A stretch of 35,924 nt of DNA from Acidobacteriota bacterium (GTDB taxonomy: Bacteria; Acidobacteriota; Thermoanaerobaculia; Multivoradales; J023): positions 1 to 35,924 of the forward strand of contig JAJCXO010000084.1 in the NCBI GenBank assembly GCA_029263395.1. Reading direction: 5' to 3'. This document shows positions 23,175 to 31,834 of this stretch, in pieces (position 1 is the stretch's first letter; the number at the start of each line of letters is the position of its first letter). The notes beneath the pieces were generated by a model. The model did no database searches, had not been told where the DNA came from, and worked only from the letters and a program-made list of their open reading frames with translations. The translations under genes and the position numbers were made by a program.

Positions 23175-24659
23175 ATGAAGAATCTGTCACGCTTGAAGAT
23201 CGGCGTTCCGATTGTCATCTTTTGGATGGTGATGATGGGGTTGCTGTTGCGCAGCGAGTTCGGAGTTCGCCAACTCGAGTTGGGACGTAACGGCCTGCAA
23301 TCACCCTCGGAGTTCTGGTTGGGTGTGTCGATTGCCGGTGGCGGCCGGGTGGGGCAGATCCATGTGCACCAAGCCCCGGAACAGCGGCGAAATCAAAGCG
23401 GCACCGCAATGCGGATGGAAGCGCGGTTGAATCTCGAGCTGTTGAGCAAAACTACAGACCTCGACCTGATCGGTTCAGTCTGGCGAGCAAACGAAGTCGG
23501 ACGCATCGAGTTCAGGTTCGAAGTTCGTTCATCAGGCTATGATTTTGAGATTGAGGGCGAGGTTTCGGATGGAGAATTGAACGGCGAGATACTGTCAGCG
23601 GGAGAGCGATTGCCGCTGAGTTTTCCTGTCGATGACAGTCTGGTGTTCTCCAGTGGCCTGGGTTCAGCGGTTATTTTCCCGGTACTCGAGATTGGTGAGG
23701 AATATCGTTTCGAGACGTTCGATCCGTTGACAATGCGCGCGGGCCAGGCTCGTGTTCGATATACAGCCCGGGAAACGTTACAGCTGGGCGAATCTGAGAT
23801 CGAGACACGCCGATTGGTGGTCAAAATGAGCGGTCTCGAGTCGACTGCTTGGATCGATGAGCAAGGAGAGATTGTTCGGGCCGAGACCCCAGTTGGTCTG
23901 GTGCTGGAACGTATTTCAGCCACCGAAGCACGTCTGCCACTACCTGAAGGCGGGGATACGTCCGGCTTGTTGAGTCGTACCGCGATCCGTCCGTCAGGTC
24001 AGCGACCGTTCCGCGGTGCCCGTTCGATGACGATCCAACTGAGTGGTCTCGATGCTGAGCAGCTCAATGCGCTCAATCTGCCGGAGGATCAGGTACAAAC
24101 CGCGCTTGCAGCAGGTCGCTACCAACTCACGGTGCCGGTTGAGCCGACGGTCGTGTTCACCGACCTGCCTGATGTCGATCCGATTCACTTGGCCGCCGAC
24201 GCATTTGTGCAATCGGATCATCCGAAGATCAAGTCCCAAGCCAGGACTCTGGTTGACGCCGCCGGGTCCCCGTGGTCGAAAGCGCTTGCGATCCATGAGT
24301 GGGTTTTCACACACCTCGAGAAAGAGCCTGCGCTCAGCATCCCTTCGGCCCTCGAGGTGCTGGAGCGGCGAGGTGGTGACTGTAACGAGCATACGGTGAT
24401 TTTCACCGCGTTGGCGCGCGCTGTCGATGTGCCGACCCGTATCGCGATCGGATTGGTGTGGAGCGATGAATTGGACGGGTTCTACTACCATGCATGGCCC
24501 GAAGTCTTCTTGGGGAAATGGTATTGGATGGATCCGACGATCGATCAACCGCTGGCAGATGCCACACATATCAAGCTACTCAATGGTGGAATTGAGACTT
24601 GGCCACGCCTACTTCCGTTTCTAGGGGCGCTCGAGATCGAAGTTCTCGACGTCGAATAA
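23175..24659 (+). CDS. Membrane-anchored transglutaminase-like protein
   Basis: This 494-residue protein has one N-terminal membrane segment (VPIVIFWMVMMGLLL) and an extracytoplasmic body. Residues about 40-300 form a beta-rich region of unknown function. The transglutaminase-like (papain-fold) domain near 350-470 has all three catalytic residues: Cys in RRGGDCNEHT (about 402), His in FYYHAWPEV (about 440) and Asp in WMDPTID (about 452). Bacterial relatives include peptidases and cross-linking enzymes, so the reaction is open. The ATG at 23175 follows GGGAG. It is 19 bp before the ABC transporter genes, so the three are probably cotranscribed and the exported protein may relate to the exported substrate. 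Confidence 0.9.
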   Translation: MKNLSRLKIGVPIVIFWMVMMGLLLRSEFGVRQLELGRNGLQSPSEFWLGVSIAGGGRVGQIHVHQAPEQRRNQSGTAMRMEARLNLELLSKTTDLDLIGSVWRANEVGRIEFRFEVRSSGYDFEIEGEVSDGELNGEILSAGERLPLSFPVDDSLVFSSGLGSAVIFPVLEIGEEYRFETFDPLTMRAGQARVRYTARETLQLGESEIETRRLVVKMSGLESTAWIDEQGEIVRAETPVGLVLERISATEARLPLPEGGDTSGLLSRTAIRPSGQRPFRGARSMTIQLSGLDAEQLNALNLPEDQVQTALAAGRYQLTVPVEPTVVFTDLPDVDPIHLAADAFVQSDHPKIKSQARTLVDAAGSPWSKALAIHEWVFTHLEKEPALSIPSALEVLERRGGDCNEHTVIFTALARAVDVPTRIAIGLVWSDELDGFYYHAWPEVFLGKWYWMDPTIDQPLADATHIKLLNGGIETWPRLLPFLGALEIEVLDVE

Positions 24660-24678
24660 CTGAAGGGAAACTACGACG

Positions 24679-25512
24679 TTGACTTCGATGATCAAAACCG
24701 AGCGCCTGAGAAAGCAGTTCGGGGAAAAAGTTGCTGTATGCGATCTTGACCTGGATATAGCCCAAGGCGAGTTTTTCTGTTTTCTGGGCCCCAACGGTGC
24801 GGGTAAGACCACTACTATCAAGATGCTGACTGGGTTGATGCGTCCGAGTTCGGGGCAGGCGACCGTGGGCGGGGTCGATATTCAGCACGATCCAGTTCGT
24901 GCTAAACGTTTGCTGGGTTATGTGCCAGACCATCCGTTTTTGTACGAACGGCTCACCGGGCGTGAGTTTATGCAGTTTGTAGCTGGGCTCTATCGTATGA
25001 AGGACGCTGTATTTCTTCAGCGCTGTGACGAAGTGCTCGAGACGTTCGAGGTACTGCACGTCGCAGACCAGCTTATCGAAAGCTACAGCCACGGTATGCG
25101 TCAGAAACTGAGTTTCGCATCCTGTTTTCTACACCAGCCGCAGATCGTGGTTGTTGACGAACCATGGGTCGGATTGGATCCGAAGAACATTCGTGAGGTG
25201 AAGACCTACCTCCGAGACCGAACCCGTGAAGGGCTGACGGTTTTTATGTCTACCCACAGCCTTGCAATTGCCGAGGAGGTAGCTGATCGCGTCGGAATTA
25301 TCCATCGCGGCAAACTGCTGCACATCGGTACCGTCGACGAGATCAAAGCATTAACTTCAGGCCAAAGCGAGGGCTTATTGGACTCTGGAGAATCTGGGCG
25401 CGACCAGGGTACGCTCGAAGATGTTTTTCTGGAGTTGACTCGCCAGGCTGAGGAGGGCGTGGCGCTGGTTGGCGATGCAGGGTCTGGTGGCGGGACGAAG
25501 TATGAGCGTTAG
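24679..25512 (+). CDS. ABC transporter ATP-binding protein
   Basis: This 277-residue ATPase energises an exporter with the next gene's product. It has Walker A GPNGAGKTTT (37-46), a signature in the form SYSHGMRQKL, Walker B IVVVDEPWVGLDP, and the His-loop STHSL. The ATPase matches the DRA/NodI-type family used by exporters such as heme, drug or lipid transporters. The TTG at 24679 has AAGGGA 10 bases upstream; ATG at 24688 is an alternative start without that spacing. The end overlaps the permease start by 11 bp, so translation is coupled. The C-terminal 50 residues are Gly/Ser-rich. Substrate unknown. Confidence 0.93.
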   Translation: MTSMIKTERLRKQFGEKVAVCDLDLDIAQGEFFCFLGPNGAGKTTTIKMLTGLMRPSSGQATVGGVDIQHDPVRAKRLLGYVPDHPFLYERLTGREFMQFVAGLYRMKDAVFLQRCDEVLETFEVLHVADQLIESYSHGMRQKLSFASCFLHQPQIVVVDEPWVGLDPKNIREVKTYLRDRTREGLTVFMSTHSLAIAEEVADRVGIIHRGKLLHIGTVDEIKALTSGQSEGLLDSGESGRDQGTLEDVFLELTRQAEEGVALVGDAGSGGGTKYER

Positions 25513-27208
25513 GTCTGTTCTCGGTTCCATCCTGTGGGCCAAACAGCGAACAGCCTTACATACCTTGGCTTCCGTGCGACGGGAATCCAAACTGAAAGTT
25601 GCCTTTGTTTCGATATCGGCAGTGCTGTTTTGGATCGGAATTTTCCAGCTGTCCCGGTTGGGGTTTCGCTTTTTGGAGGAGTTGACGAGCACTACTGTAG
25701 GCACCGGTGGCCTCAGTTTGAGCGACTTAATTATGGCGCGGATGCTTTCAGTATTCGCTCTGGTGTTGTTTGCCATGCTCGTCTTCTCCAATGTGCTGGT
25801 CTCATTTTCGACTCTCTACCGGTCGCGAGAGGTTTCGTTTCTCATCATCAGTCCTATCTCGACGTCGACATTTTTCCTTGGGCGCTTTTATGAGTGTGTA
25901 ACGTTTACGTCCTGGACCTCGGCTTTTCTTGGCTCTCCGGTGTTGCTTGCATACGGCCTGGAAACGTCTGCATCGCCAGTTTTCTATTTGGCCCTAGTGA
26001 CTTTCTATCTGCCGTTTGTTGTGATCCCAGCCGCCATAGGATCCATCGTGACCATCACAGCCGTGCGGTTTCTTGCCCACCGTCGTCGGCCTATTTGGTT
26101 TGGGATGGTGGGGTTGGCGTTGACTGGTGTGTTTGTTCTTTTCCGGGCCCAATTGGGACTGGCCGAAGTAGCAACCACTCCGAGTTTTCAATCACTGGTC
26201 ACGGTGTTGACCAAAGTTCAATCGCCGTTCTTGCCGAGTACTTGGTTGTCGCAGGGTATTCTGGATGCTACAACTGGGGCTATCGGCGACAGCTTGTTCA
26301 AACTGCTGCTCTTGTTGTCGAATGCCCTGGCATTGGTCTGGGTTGCCACCCTGGTTGCGGAGCGATGGTTCTACACCGGCTGGTCCTCGCTCACGGGTGG
26401 CCTTGGCGGCAGTTTGAGTCGACGGTTCGATGTCTCTCGGGTCGTTGATCGTCTGCTCCGGCCCCTGCCAGAACCGACCCGTTCTCTGGTGTCCAAGGAC
26501 ATCAAGTTGTTCTGGCGTGATCCAGCACAGTGGACGCAGTTTGTGTTGTTTTTTGGCATCATGGCGCTCTACGTCGCCAATCTTCGGGGTGCGAGGAGTT
26601 TCGCGGGCCAGGAGAGCTGGCGCGCCTTGGGAACGTTGCTCAACTTGGGCGCTTCGATGTTGATTTTGGCTTCGTTGACAACGCGGTTCGTGTTTCCGTT
26701 GGTCAGCCTCGAAGGCCGTAGGTTCTGGATTCTCGGGTTGTCACCTGTGACTTTGCGTCACATTGTGTGGCAGAAATTTTGGCTCAGCGTCGCCACGACT
26801 TCGTTCTTTACCGTCGGGCTGGCAGTACTCTCAGCGATTCAGCTGGATCTTGATCGCATTACGTTCGTCTTGTCGGTTGCGGGCATGATCGCCACGACGG
26901 TGGCCCTCTCGGGCTTGGCTGTTGGGTTGGGTAGCCTGTATCCCAATTTCCAGGAGGACAATCCCGCACGGATCGTTTCTGGGATGGGAGGGACGCTCAA
27001 TTTCTTGTTGAGTATGCTCTACATCGCGCTCGTGGCGGCTGGACAGGCGGTCGTTTTATTCTGGAGCGGAGTGGAGAGAGTGCTGGGTGGGGGATCCTAC
27101 GCTTGGGTCGTGGCGGCCGCCGTGGGTTGGATAGCGCTGGTCACAGCGATCACCTGTATGCTGCCACTCCACTTAGGGCTCAGAAACCTAGAGCGCGCAG
27201 AGTTTTAG
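25502..27208 (+). CDS. ABC exporter permease
   Basis: This 568-residue membrane protein has about 12 hydrophobic segments in two halves. The middle loop (RRFDVSRVVDRLLRPLPEPTRSLVSKDIKLFWRDPAQW) resembles the cytosolic loop of bacterial exporters of the YfiZ/YtrF-like or 'putative ABC exporter' group. The ATG at 25502 (M-S-V-R-S) overlaps the ATPase gene; the frame also extends to 25469 upstream. Its long single chain with no ATPase is the normal partner for the preceding gene. The last segment ends with HLGLRNLERAEF. The exported substrate cannot be predicted. Confidence 0.88.
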   Translation: MSVRSVLGSILWAKQRTALHTLASVRRESKLKVAFVSISAVLFWIGIFQLSRLGFRFLEELTSTTVGTGGLSLSDLIMARMLSVFALVLFAMLVFSNVLVSFSTLYRSREVSFLIISPISTSTFFLGRFYECVTFTSWTSAFLGSPVLLAYGLETSASPVFYLALVTFYLPFVVIPAAIGSIVTITAVRFLAHRRRPIWFGMVGLALTGVFVLFRAQLGLAEVATTPSFQSLVTVLTKVQSPFLPSTWLSQGILDATTGAIGDSLFKLLLLLSNALALVWVATLVAERWFYTGWSSLTGGLGGSLSRRFDVSRVVDRLLRPLPEPTRSLVSKDIKLFWRDPAQWTQFVLFFGIMALYVANLRGARSFAGQESWRALGTLLNLGASMLILASLTTRFVFPLVSLEGRRFWILGLSPVTLRHIVWQKFWLSVATTSFFTVGLAVLSAIQLDLDRITFVLSVAGMIATTVALSGLAVGLGSLYPNFQEDNPARIVSGMGGTLNFLLSMLYIALVAAGQAVVLFWSGVERVLGGGSYAWVVAAAVGWIALVTAITCMLPLHLGLRNLERAEF

Positions 27209-27372
27209 AGCGAATTCGCAATCGTTCCCCACCACACCAGGCATTCGGTAGACTAGGCGTCTATTGGATAAGTTGAGTCGTCCGATTTTGGCAACGGTGG
27301 GTTCCGCGCTCGGTATCTCGTGACTGAGCCCAGTTCGACCGCATCCGCTTCGACAGAAAGAGAAGGTGTGTG

Positions 27373-29133
27373 ATGTTACTTCGCAAGACAGCACTCGTAT
27401 TGGTTCTGCTCTGGGTCGTTCCACAGATCGGAGCACAGGACAAGATCAGTGCGTCGGGATCGGAGGAACTGGGCTGGTATGTAGTCAGGCCCGGAGACAC
27501 GCTGAGGAATATTGCTGCTAGGTACCTGGGTTCAGAAGCGCGCTGGGAGCGGCTCTGGAAGCTCAATTCGGCGAGCGTCGATGATCCAGACGAGATCTCT
27601 CCCGAACAAAAGCTCCGCGTGCCATTGCCGAAGGAGTTGCCGTCTGATGGCGCCTTGCTGACTAAAGTGTCGCGAGAAGTACAGGATCAGCCGACTCCCT
27701 TGGAATGGAACGATTCGCAGGAGAATGAACTCCTGCGAGCTCGTGACGGCGTCAAGACCAAGAAGTCGGCGTCGGCTGAGTTGCGCTTTGGTGATAATAC
27801 GTCGCTGGTGCTCACCGAGCAGTCGATCGTCTTTATCGGTGAGCAGGTGCGTAAGCAGGATGTAGAGCGCCAGCAGATCGAAGTAGTGGTCGGACAGGCG
27901 GACCTTTCAGGGGTACGTTCAAACGATTCGGGTGGCCAGTTCGAGATTATCCTTGGCGAAGCCACAGCTACTCCCCAGGCCGACCGTGACGGCGTACTCG
28001 AGACCCGGGCTCGGCGCCCAGAGAAGGGCGGAGCGCAGCTCATGGTATATAGCGGCAAAAGTGATCTCGAAGCCGCCGGCACCAAACTTGAGGTAGGGAC
28101 CGGAATGGGGTCTTCGGTAGCGGAAGGGAAGGCTCCTTCGCCGCCTGAGAAGCTCTTACCAGCCGCCCAAGTTCTGACTCCCAGCTCGGGCTCCAAAGTG
28201 GCGACCCCGCAGCCTACCTTCACCTGGCAGCCTGTCGTCGGCGCGCAGAGTTATACTCTCGAAGTTTGTCGCGATCCAGAGTGTGGCATCCTGGTTGAGC
28301 GTGCAGTGGGACTGACCGAGTCAAAGTGGCAGCCCGCTGGGTTGCCGATTGCTAGTCTTTATTGGCGCGTCGCTGCGGTTAGTCCTTCCGGGCTCGATGG
28401 TTATGCCAGTGGCCCGACATCGTTTGAGGTCCTCACTGGAGCCATCGACAAAACTCCGCCCGAGATACAGATCGGTGTGGTGGGTCCTCAACAGGCGCCG
28501 AGGTCTGGTCTCAACAAGGCTTGGATTGTTGGGTCGGGTCTGGAATTCAAAGTCGAAGTTGATGACCAGGAGAGTGGTGTTGAAAGTTGGGTACCGCACC
28601 TCGACGGCAAAGCGATCGAATCCTCCGCTCTGCAGGGACCTTGGGAGCGTGGCGCCCACACCTTGGCGATCGTAGCCAGTGACAGAGCGGGCAATCACCA
28701 GACACGCGAGATTCCGTTCATCTTTGATCCCGACCCTCCGGAGTTCAGCTGGGGGATCGAAGGAGGCGGAGAATTGGGGCGGATCGCAGCCGAGCCGCTG
28801 GAAGGTTTTGCCGCCGTCCAGCGCGGTTTGCGGCAGTTGCGTATCGGTGGCCTGGATTGGGAGCTCGACTCGGACCGGGTACAAATTAGAGTTCGGCCGC
28901 AGACCCGCAAACCGATCCCTTTTGCCGACCTCGGGCACTTTGGTTCTGACGAAGGGCTTTGGATCATGGCGAGGGACGGAGTCTGTACCGGAGTCGACAC
29001 ACTGACGTACGAACTTGTCGACAGATCAGAGCGCGGCCGTTACGTGCTGCACTTCGAAGCGAAGGATTGCATCGGCAATACGAGCCGAGGCAGCTTGCCG
29101 CTTGTCCGAGGCAAGGGAAAGAAGAAGAACTAA
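27373..29133 (+). CDS. Exported LysM and FecR-like envelope protein
   Basis: This 586-residue protein has a signal peptide (LVLVLLWVVPQIGA) and a LysM domain at about 35-85 (WYVVRPGDTLRNIAARYLGSEARWERLW), which usually binds peptidoglycan. A FecR-like region follows at about 110-230 (LRARDGVKTKKSASAELRFGDNTSLVL). A fibronectin-like repeat (PTFTWQPVVGAQSYTLEVCRDPECG) and Ig-like domains (KTPPEIQIGVVG, DRAGNHQTREIPFIFDPDPP) occupy the rest, with a Lys-rich end. ATG at 27373 has AGAAGG 5-7 bases upstream. It lies 42 bp before the sensor-kinase gene, so the two probably form a signalling pair in which this protein senses the cell wall. That role is inference. Confidence 0.82.
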   Translation: MLLRKTALVLVLLWVVPQIGAQDKISASGSEELGWYVVRPGDTLRNIAARYLGSEARWERLWKLNSASVDDPDEISPEQKLRVPLPKELPSDGALLTKVSREVQDQPTPLEWNDSQENELLRARDGVKTKKSASAELRFGDNTSLVLTEQSIVFIGEQVRKQDVERQQIEVVVGQADLSGVRSNDSGGQFEIILGEATATPQADRDGVLETRARRPEKGGAQLMVYSGKSDLEAAGTKLEVGTGMGSSVAEGKAPSPPEKLLPAAQVLTPSSGSKVATPQPTFTWQPVVGAQSYTLEVCRDPECGILVERAVGLTESKWQPAGLPIASLYWRVAAVSPSGLDGYASGPTSFEVLTGAIDKTPPEIQIGVVGPQQAPRSGLNKAWIVGSGLEFKVEVDDQESGVESWVPHLDGKAIESSALQGPWERGAHTLAIVASDRAGNHQTREIPFIFDPDPPEFSWGIEGGGELGRIAAEPLEGFAAVQRGLRQLRIGGLDWELDSDRVQIRVRPQTRKPIPFADLGHFGSDEGLWIMARDGVCTGVDTLTYELVDRSERGRYVLHFEAKDCIGNTSRGSLPLVRGKGKKKN

Positions 29134-29175
29134 CATCAGCTTGCTGGCGATGTGTGTCAGCAAGCCAGTCATCTG

Positions 29176-31089
29176 ATGAAGAAGCTGCGATTACCGCTTT
29201 TGCTCCGCATGGTGGCTGCTCTAGCTGCCATGGGATTGTTGCCGCTGGCGATTACCTACTACCAGCTGCGTACCAACGAAGATGCGCTGTTCGAACAGGT
29301 TCAGCGCACCCACATTGTGGCATCGCAAGCTGCCGCAACTCGTGTTGACACATATCTCGAAGGTTTGTTGGTCCTGGCCAGGTCGACGGCCTCACATCCG
29401 TTGCTACTCGACGATCCGCAATCGGCCTCCGCGCAGGAATTGCTGCGCGGTACGCTGCAAGCACAGCCAGCGATCGTCGTATCCGGGGTCTTCAACTCTG
29501 CCGGCGAAAGCGTCGTCATGGTGCGACGCCGAGACATGGGAGGTGAGATCGAGACCTTGGTCGAGCCCGGAGACTCTCGAGAGCTATCGGTCGTCCAGGG
29601 GACAACCCGTCGCTGGCTGCGTTTCCGTACTCCTTTGCCTGGTGAGGTCGGACAACTTGTGTTGATTGCCAGCACCGATCGGCTGGACGAACAAGTCCAA
29701 AGTTTCCAGATCGGTCAAGAGGCCCTGCTGGTTCTGGCGAGTCGAGATGGGGACGTACTGTTCGGAGGGCTCACCTCCCTCGAGACGTTCCCTGCTTCGT
29801 TGGTGGACCGTGCACGAGCCGGAAAGTTGGGCTCAGGTAGCAGCGAATTCGATACCGAGGCTGGCAGTGTCATTATCGGACATGCTGAGTTGTTGAATGC
29901 TCCTTGGTTCGTCCTGTCGCGCCAACCGGCTGAGGTTGCCAAGGTGGCTCAGCAACGGATCCAGCGTGCAACATGGATCTCGGCCTTGGGGGCCATTGTA
30001 TTGACCACCTTGCTATCTGGCGGTGCCTATCTCACGGTTGTCCGTCCGATTCGACGGCTGACGGCAGCCCAAGGGCAGTTACTAGGTGAATCCGTAACGG
30101 AGAGCGGATCCGAGATTGATCAGCTCGAGGCTTCGTTTGAGTTGCTGCAGAAGAGAATTCGCGACTCGGAAGATTTGGGCAAGGTGTTTTTCGGTCGATA
30201 TCAGGTCACAAAGTTACTGGGTTCAGGTGCCATGGGTTCGGTGTTTCGAGGGTGGGACCCCAAGCTGAAGCGTGACTTGGCACTCAAGACGATGCGGGTC
30301 AATGCCGAAGAGATTGATCAGCAGAAACTGATCACCAGTCTGCTGGAGGAAGCCGCGATCAGTGCCCGGTTCCATCATCCAAACATCGTCACTGTGTACG
30401 ATGTGGCGGACGAGGGAAATGCCGCGTTCATTGCGATGGAGCTGGTCGACGGTACCAATCTCGAGAAATATCTCAAGAGCCTCGGCACACTCGATCCCAA
30501 GGACGTCATCCCTCTAGGCTCGGCGATTGCCCACGCTCTCGCCGTTGCTCACCAGCACGGCTTGGTACATCATGACGTCAAACCTGCCAATGTGCTGCTG
30601 GGTCACGACAAGTCGATCAAGGTGACGGACTTCGGGATTTCCGAGTTGATCTCGGCAGCCACCCGCCTGGACGATGTGATCTGTGGGACGCCCGGTTACA
30701 TCGCTCCCGAGTGTTTCTTGGGTGAGGCTTATGGCCCGAGTGCTGACCTTTTTGCTCTTGGATTGATCCTGTACGAGTCCTTGGTCGGCAAGAATCCGTT
30801 TCATGGCCGCACGTTGCGCGAGACAATTCTCAACACCGCCACCGTCGACCCCGAGCCATTCGAGAATTTTCGGCCTGACGTTCCGGCTGAGTTGTCGCAG
30901 CTCATCTTTGCGCTGATAGCGAAAGAACCTGTGGATCGCCCGTCGGAAGCTGCTGTTGTCGCCGAGCAGCTTGACGCTTTGATGCAAGAGCGAAACCTCA
31001 GCTGGCTGCCGGTCCCGGACAAGTTATCGGGCAAATCAAGTCAGAAGGCGGTGAAGCCAACACGACTTTTCTCGTTGACTGAAAACTAG
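29176..31089 (+). CDS. Membrane sensor with C-terminal Ser/Thr protein kinase
   Basis: This 637-residue inner-membrane protein has two membrane segments (about 5-25 and 270-290) around a periplasmic sensor of the Cache-like kind, then a HAMP-like linker (VRPIRRLTAAQGQLLGES). The kinase domain follows from about 335: GSGAMGSVFRG (P-loop), LALKTM (Lys), HHDVKPANVLL (catalytic loop), DFGIS and APE. The catalytic loop has HHD in place of the usual HRD; Asp and Asn are intact, so activity is expected. The start is taken as ATG at 29176 because the first membrane segment follows; GTG at 29152 is an alternative. Most bacterial Ser/Thr kinases have the reverse order, with the kinase first and the sensor last. 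Confidence 0.92.
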   Translation: MKKLRLPLLLRMVAALAAMGLLPLAITYYQLRTNEDALFEQVQRTHIVASQAAATRVDTYLEGLLVLARSTASHPLLLDDPQSASAQELLRGTLQAQPAIVVSGVFNSAGESVVMVRRRDMGGEIETLVEPGDSRELSVVQGTTRRWLRFRTPLPGEVGQLVLIASTDRLDEQVQSFQIGQEALLVLASRDGDVLFGGLTSLETFPASLVDRARAGKLGSGSSEFDTEAGSVIIGHAELLNAPWFVLSRQPAEVAKVAQQRIQRATWISALGAIVLTTLLSGGAYLTVVRPIRRLTAAQGQLLGESVTESGSEIDQLEASFELLQKRIRDSEDLGKVFFGRYQVTKLLGSGAMGSVFRGWDPKLKRDLALKTMRVNAEEIDQQKLITSLLEEAAISARFHHPNIVTVYDVADEGNAAFIAMELVDGTNLEKYLKSLGTLDPKDVIPLGSAIAHALAVAHQHGLVHHDVKPANVLLGHDKSIKVTDFGISELISAATRLDDVICGTPGYIAPECFLGEAYGPSADLFALGLILYESLVGKNPFHGRTLRETILNTATVDPEPFENFRPDVPAELSQLIFALIAKEPVDRPSEAAVVAEQLDALMQERNLSWLPVPDKLSGKSSQKAVKPTRLFSLTEN

Positions 31090-31305
31090 TACATCACCCG
31101 CGCACACGCCGGTTGTCCGGTCGCCCCCTGTGGGCTGCGCGCGCGGCTGCGTAACTCGCCTCGGCGCTTTATTGTCCGCCCACCCTATTGGTTACAATCG
31201 TTTAGCGAGCGAGAATCTATTCTCTTGCTCATACATACTCGCCGCGTGCTCGCTCCACAAGGGGCCTCCCTGGGAGACGAGAAACGGGTTCTGGGCGGGA
31301 TCGAG

Positions 31306-31703
31306 CTAAGCGAGTTGCTCGAAACGAAGCGGCCATTGCCGAGCTTTCTGGATACAGGCGTTGACCGCCACGCCTTGGTAACTCGAACCGGCTAAGTGGA
31401 GGCCGGGTGGGCAAGCGCGCTGCAGGTCGTCGATCAGTTGATCGTGACCGATCTCATACTGCGCGATGCCGGTGCGATGCCGGATGACCCGATAGGAATC
31501 TGGGATAGGGCAAGTGCCCCAAGCCTGCCTGAGATCTCGTATCGCGATGGTCAAGAGCTCGTCGTCGCAGCCATCAATCTCGTCGGTCCGGATGTTGCCG
31601 CCGGCACGACCGGCTCGCTCGAAGACGACAACCTCAGCCTTTGGCGGAGGTTATATGCGGTGGTGAGACCGGCGATGCCGGCTCCTAGTACAGCAATTCT
31701 CAT
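31306..31703 (-). pseudogene. hemY: Protoporphyrinogen oxidase pseudogene, internally deleted and frameshifted
   Basis: From the ATG at 31703 (minus strand) the frame reads MRIAVLGAGIAGLTTAYNLR, the FAD-binding start of an amine-oxidase-type protoporphyrinogen oxidase. It then breaks: one base seems to be lost near 31640, and the continuation EVVVFERAGRAGGNIRTDEIDG is in another frame. Right after that (about 31575) comes DDELLTIAIRDLRQAWG, GIAQYEIGHDQLIDDL, PPGLHLAGSSYQGVAV and the C-terminus ending at 31306. The joined coding material is about 130 codons against roughly 450 for the full enzyme, so about 300 residues in the middle are missing. The enzyme makes protoporphyrin IX in haem synthesis. 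Another copy or another enzyme type must serve if haem is made. Confidence 0.85.
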
Positions 31704-31735
31704 CAAAGCTATCGGATGCCGGGTCGATCAACTCG

Positions 31736-31789
31736 TTGCATCGAACGTGTCTTGACACTTGATCAAGATAATAACCCCTATTGCATCGA
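31736..31789. promoter_or_regulatory. Candidate operator region: palindrome between direct repeats
   Basis: The perfect 10-bp palindrome CTTGATCAAG (31758-31767) lies between two direct copies of TTGCATCGA (31736-31744, 31781-31789). TTGACA at 31752-31757 could be a -35 box, but no -10 box sits at a normal distance. It lies upstream of the histidine kinase gene. Confidence 0.3.
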
Positions 31790-31834
31790 GCTGACGCTGC
31801 TCCCGATACCGCAACATCCTGGTACCCTTGTCTG

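Noticed and set aside
31396-31755. 119-codon plus-strand frame
   Set aside because: It is antisense to the protoporphyrinogen oxidase remnant, whose motifs are clear on the minus strand.
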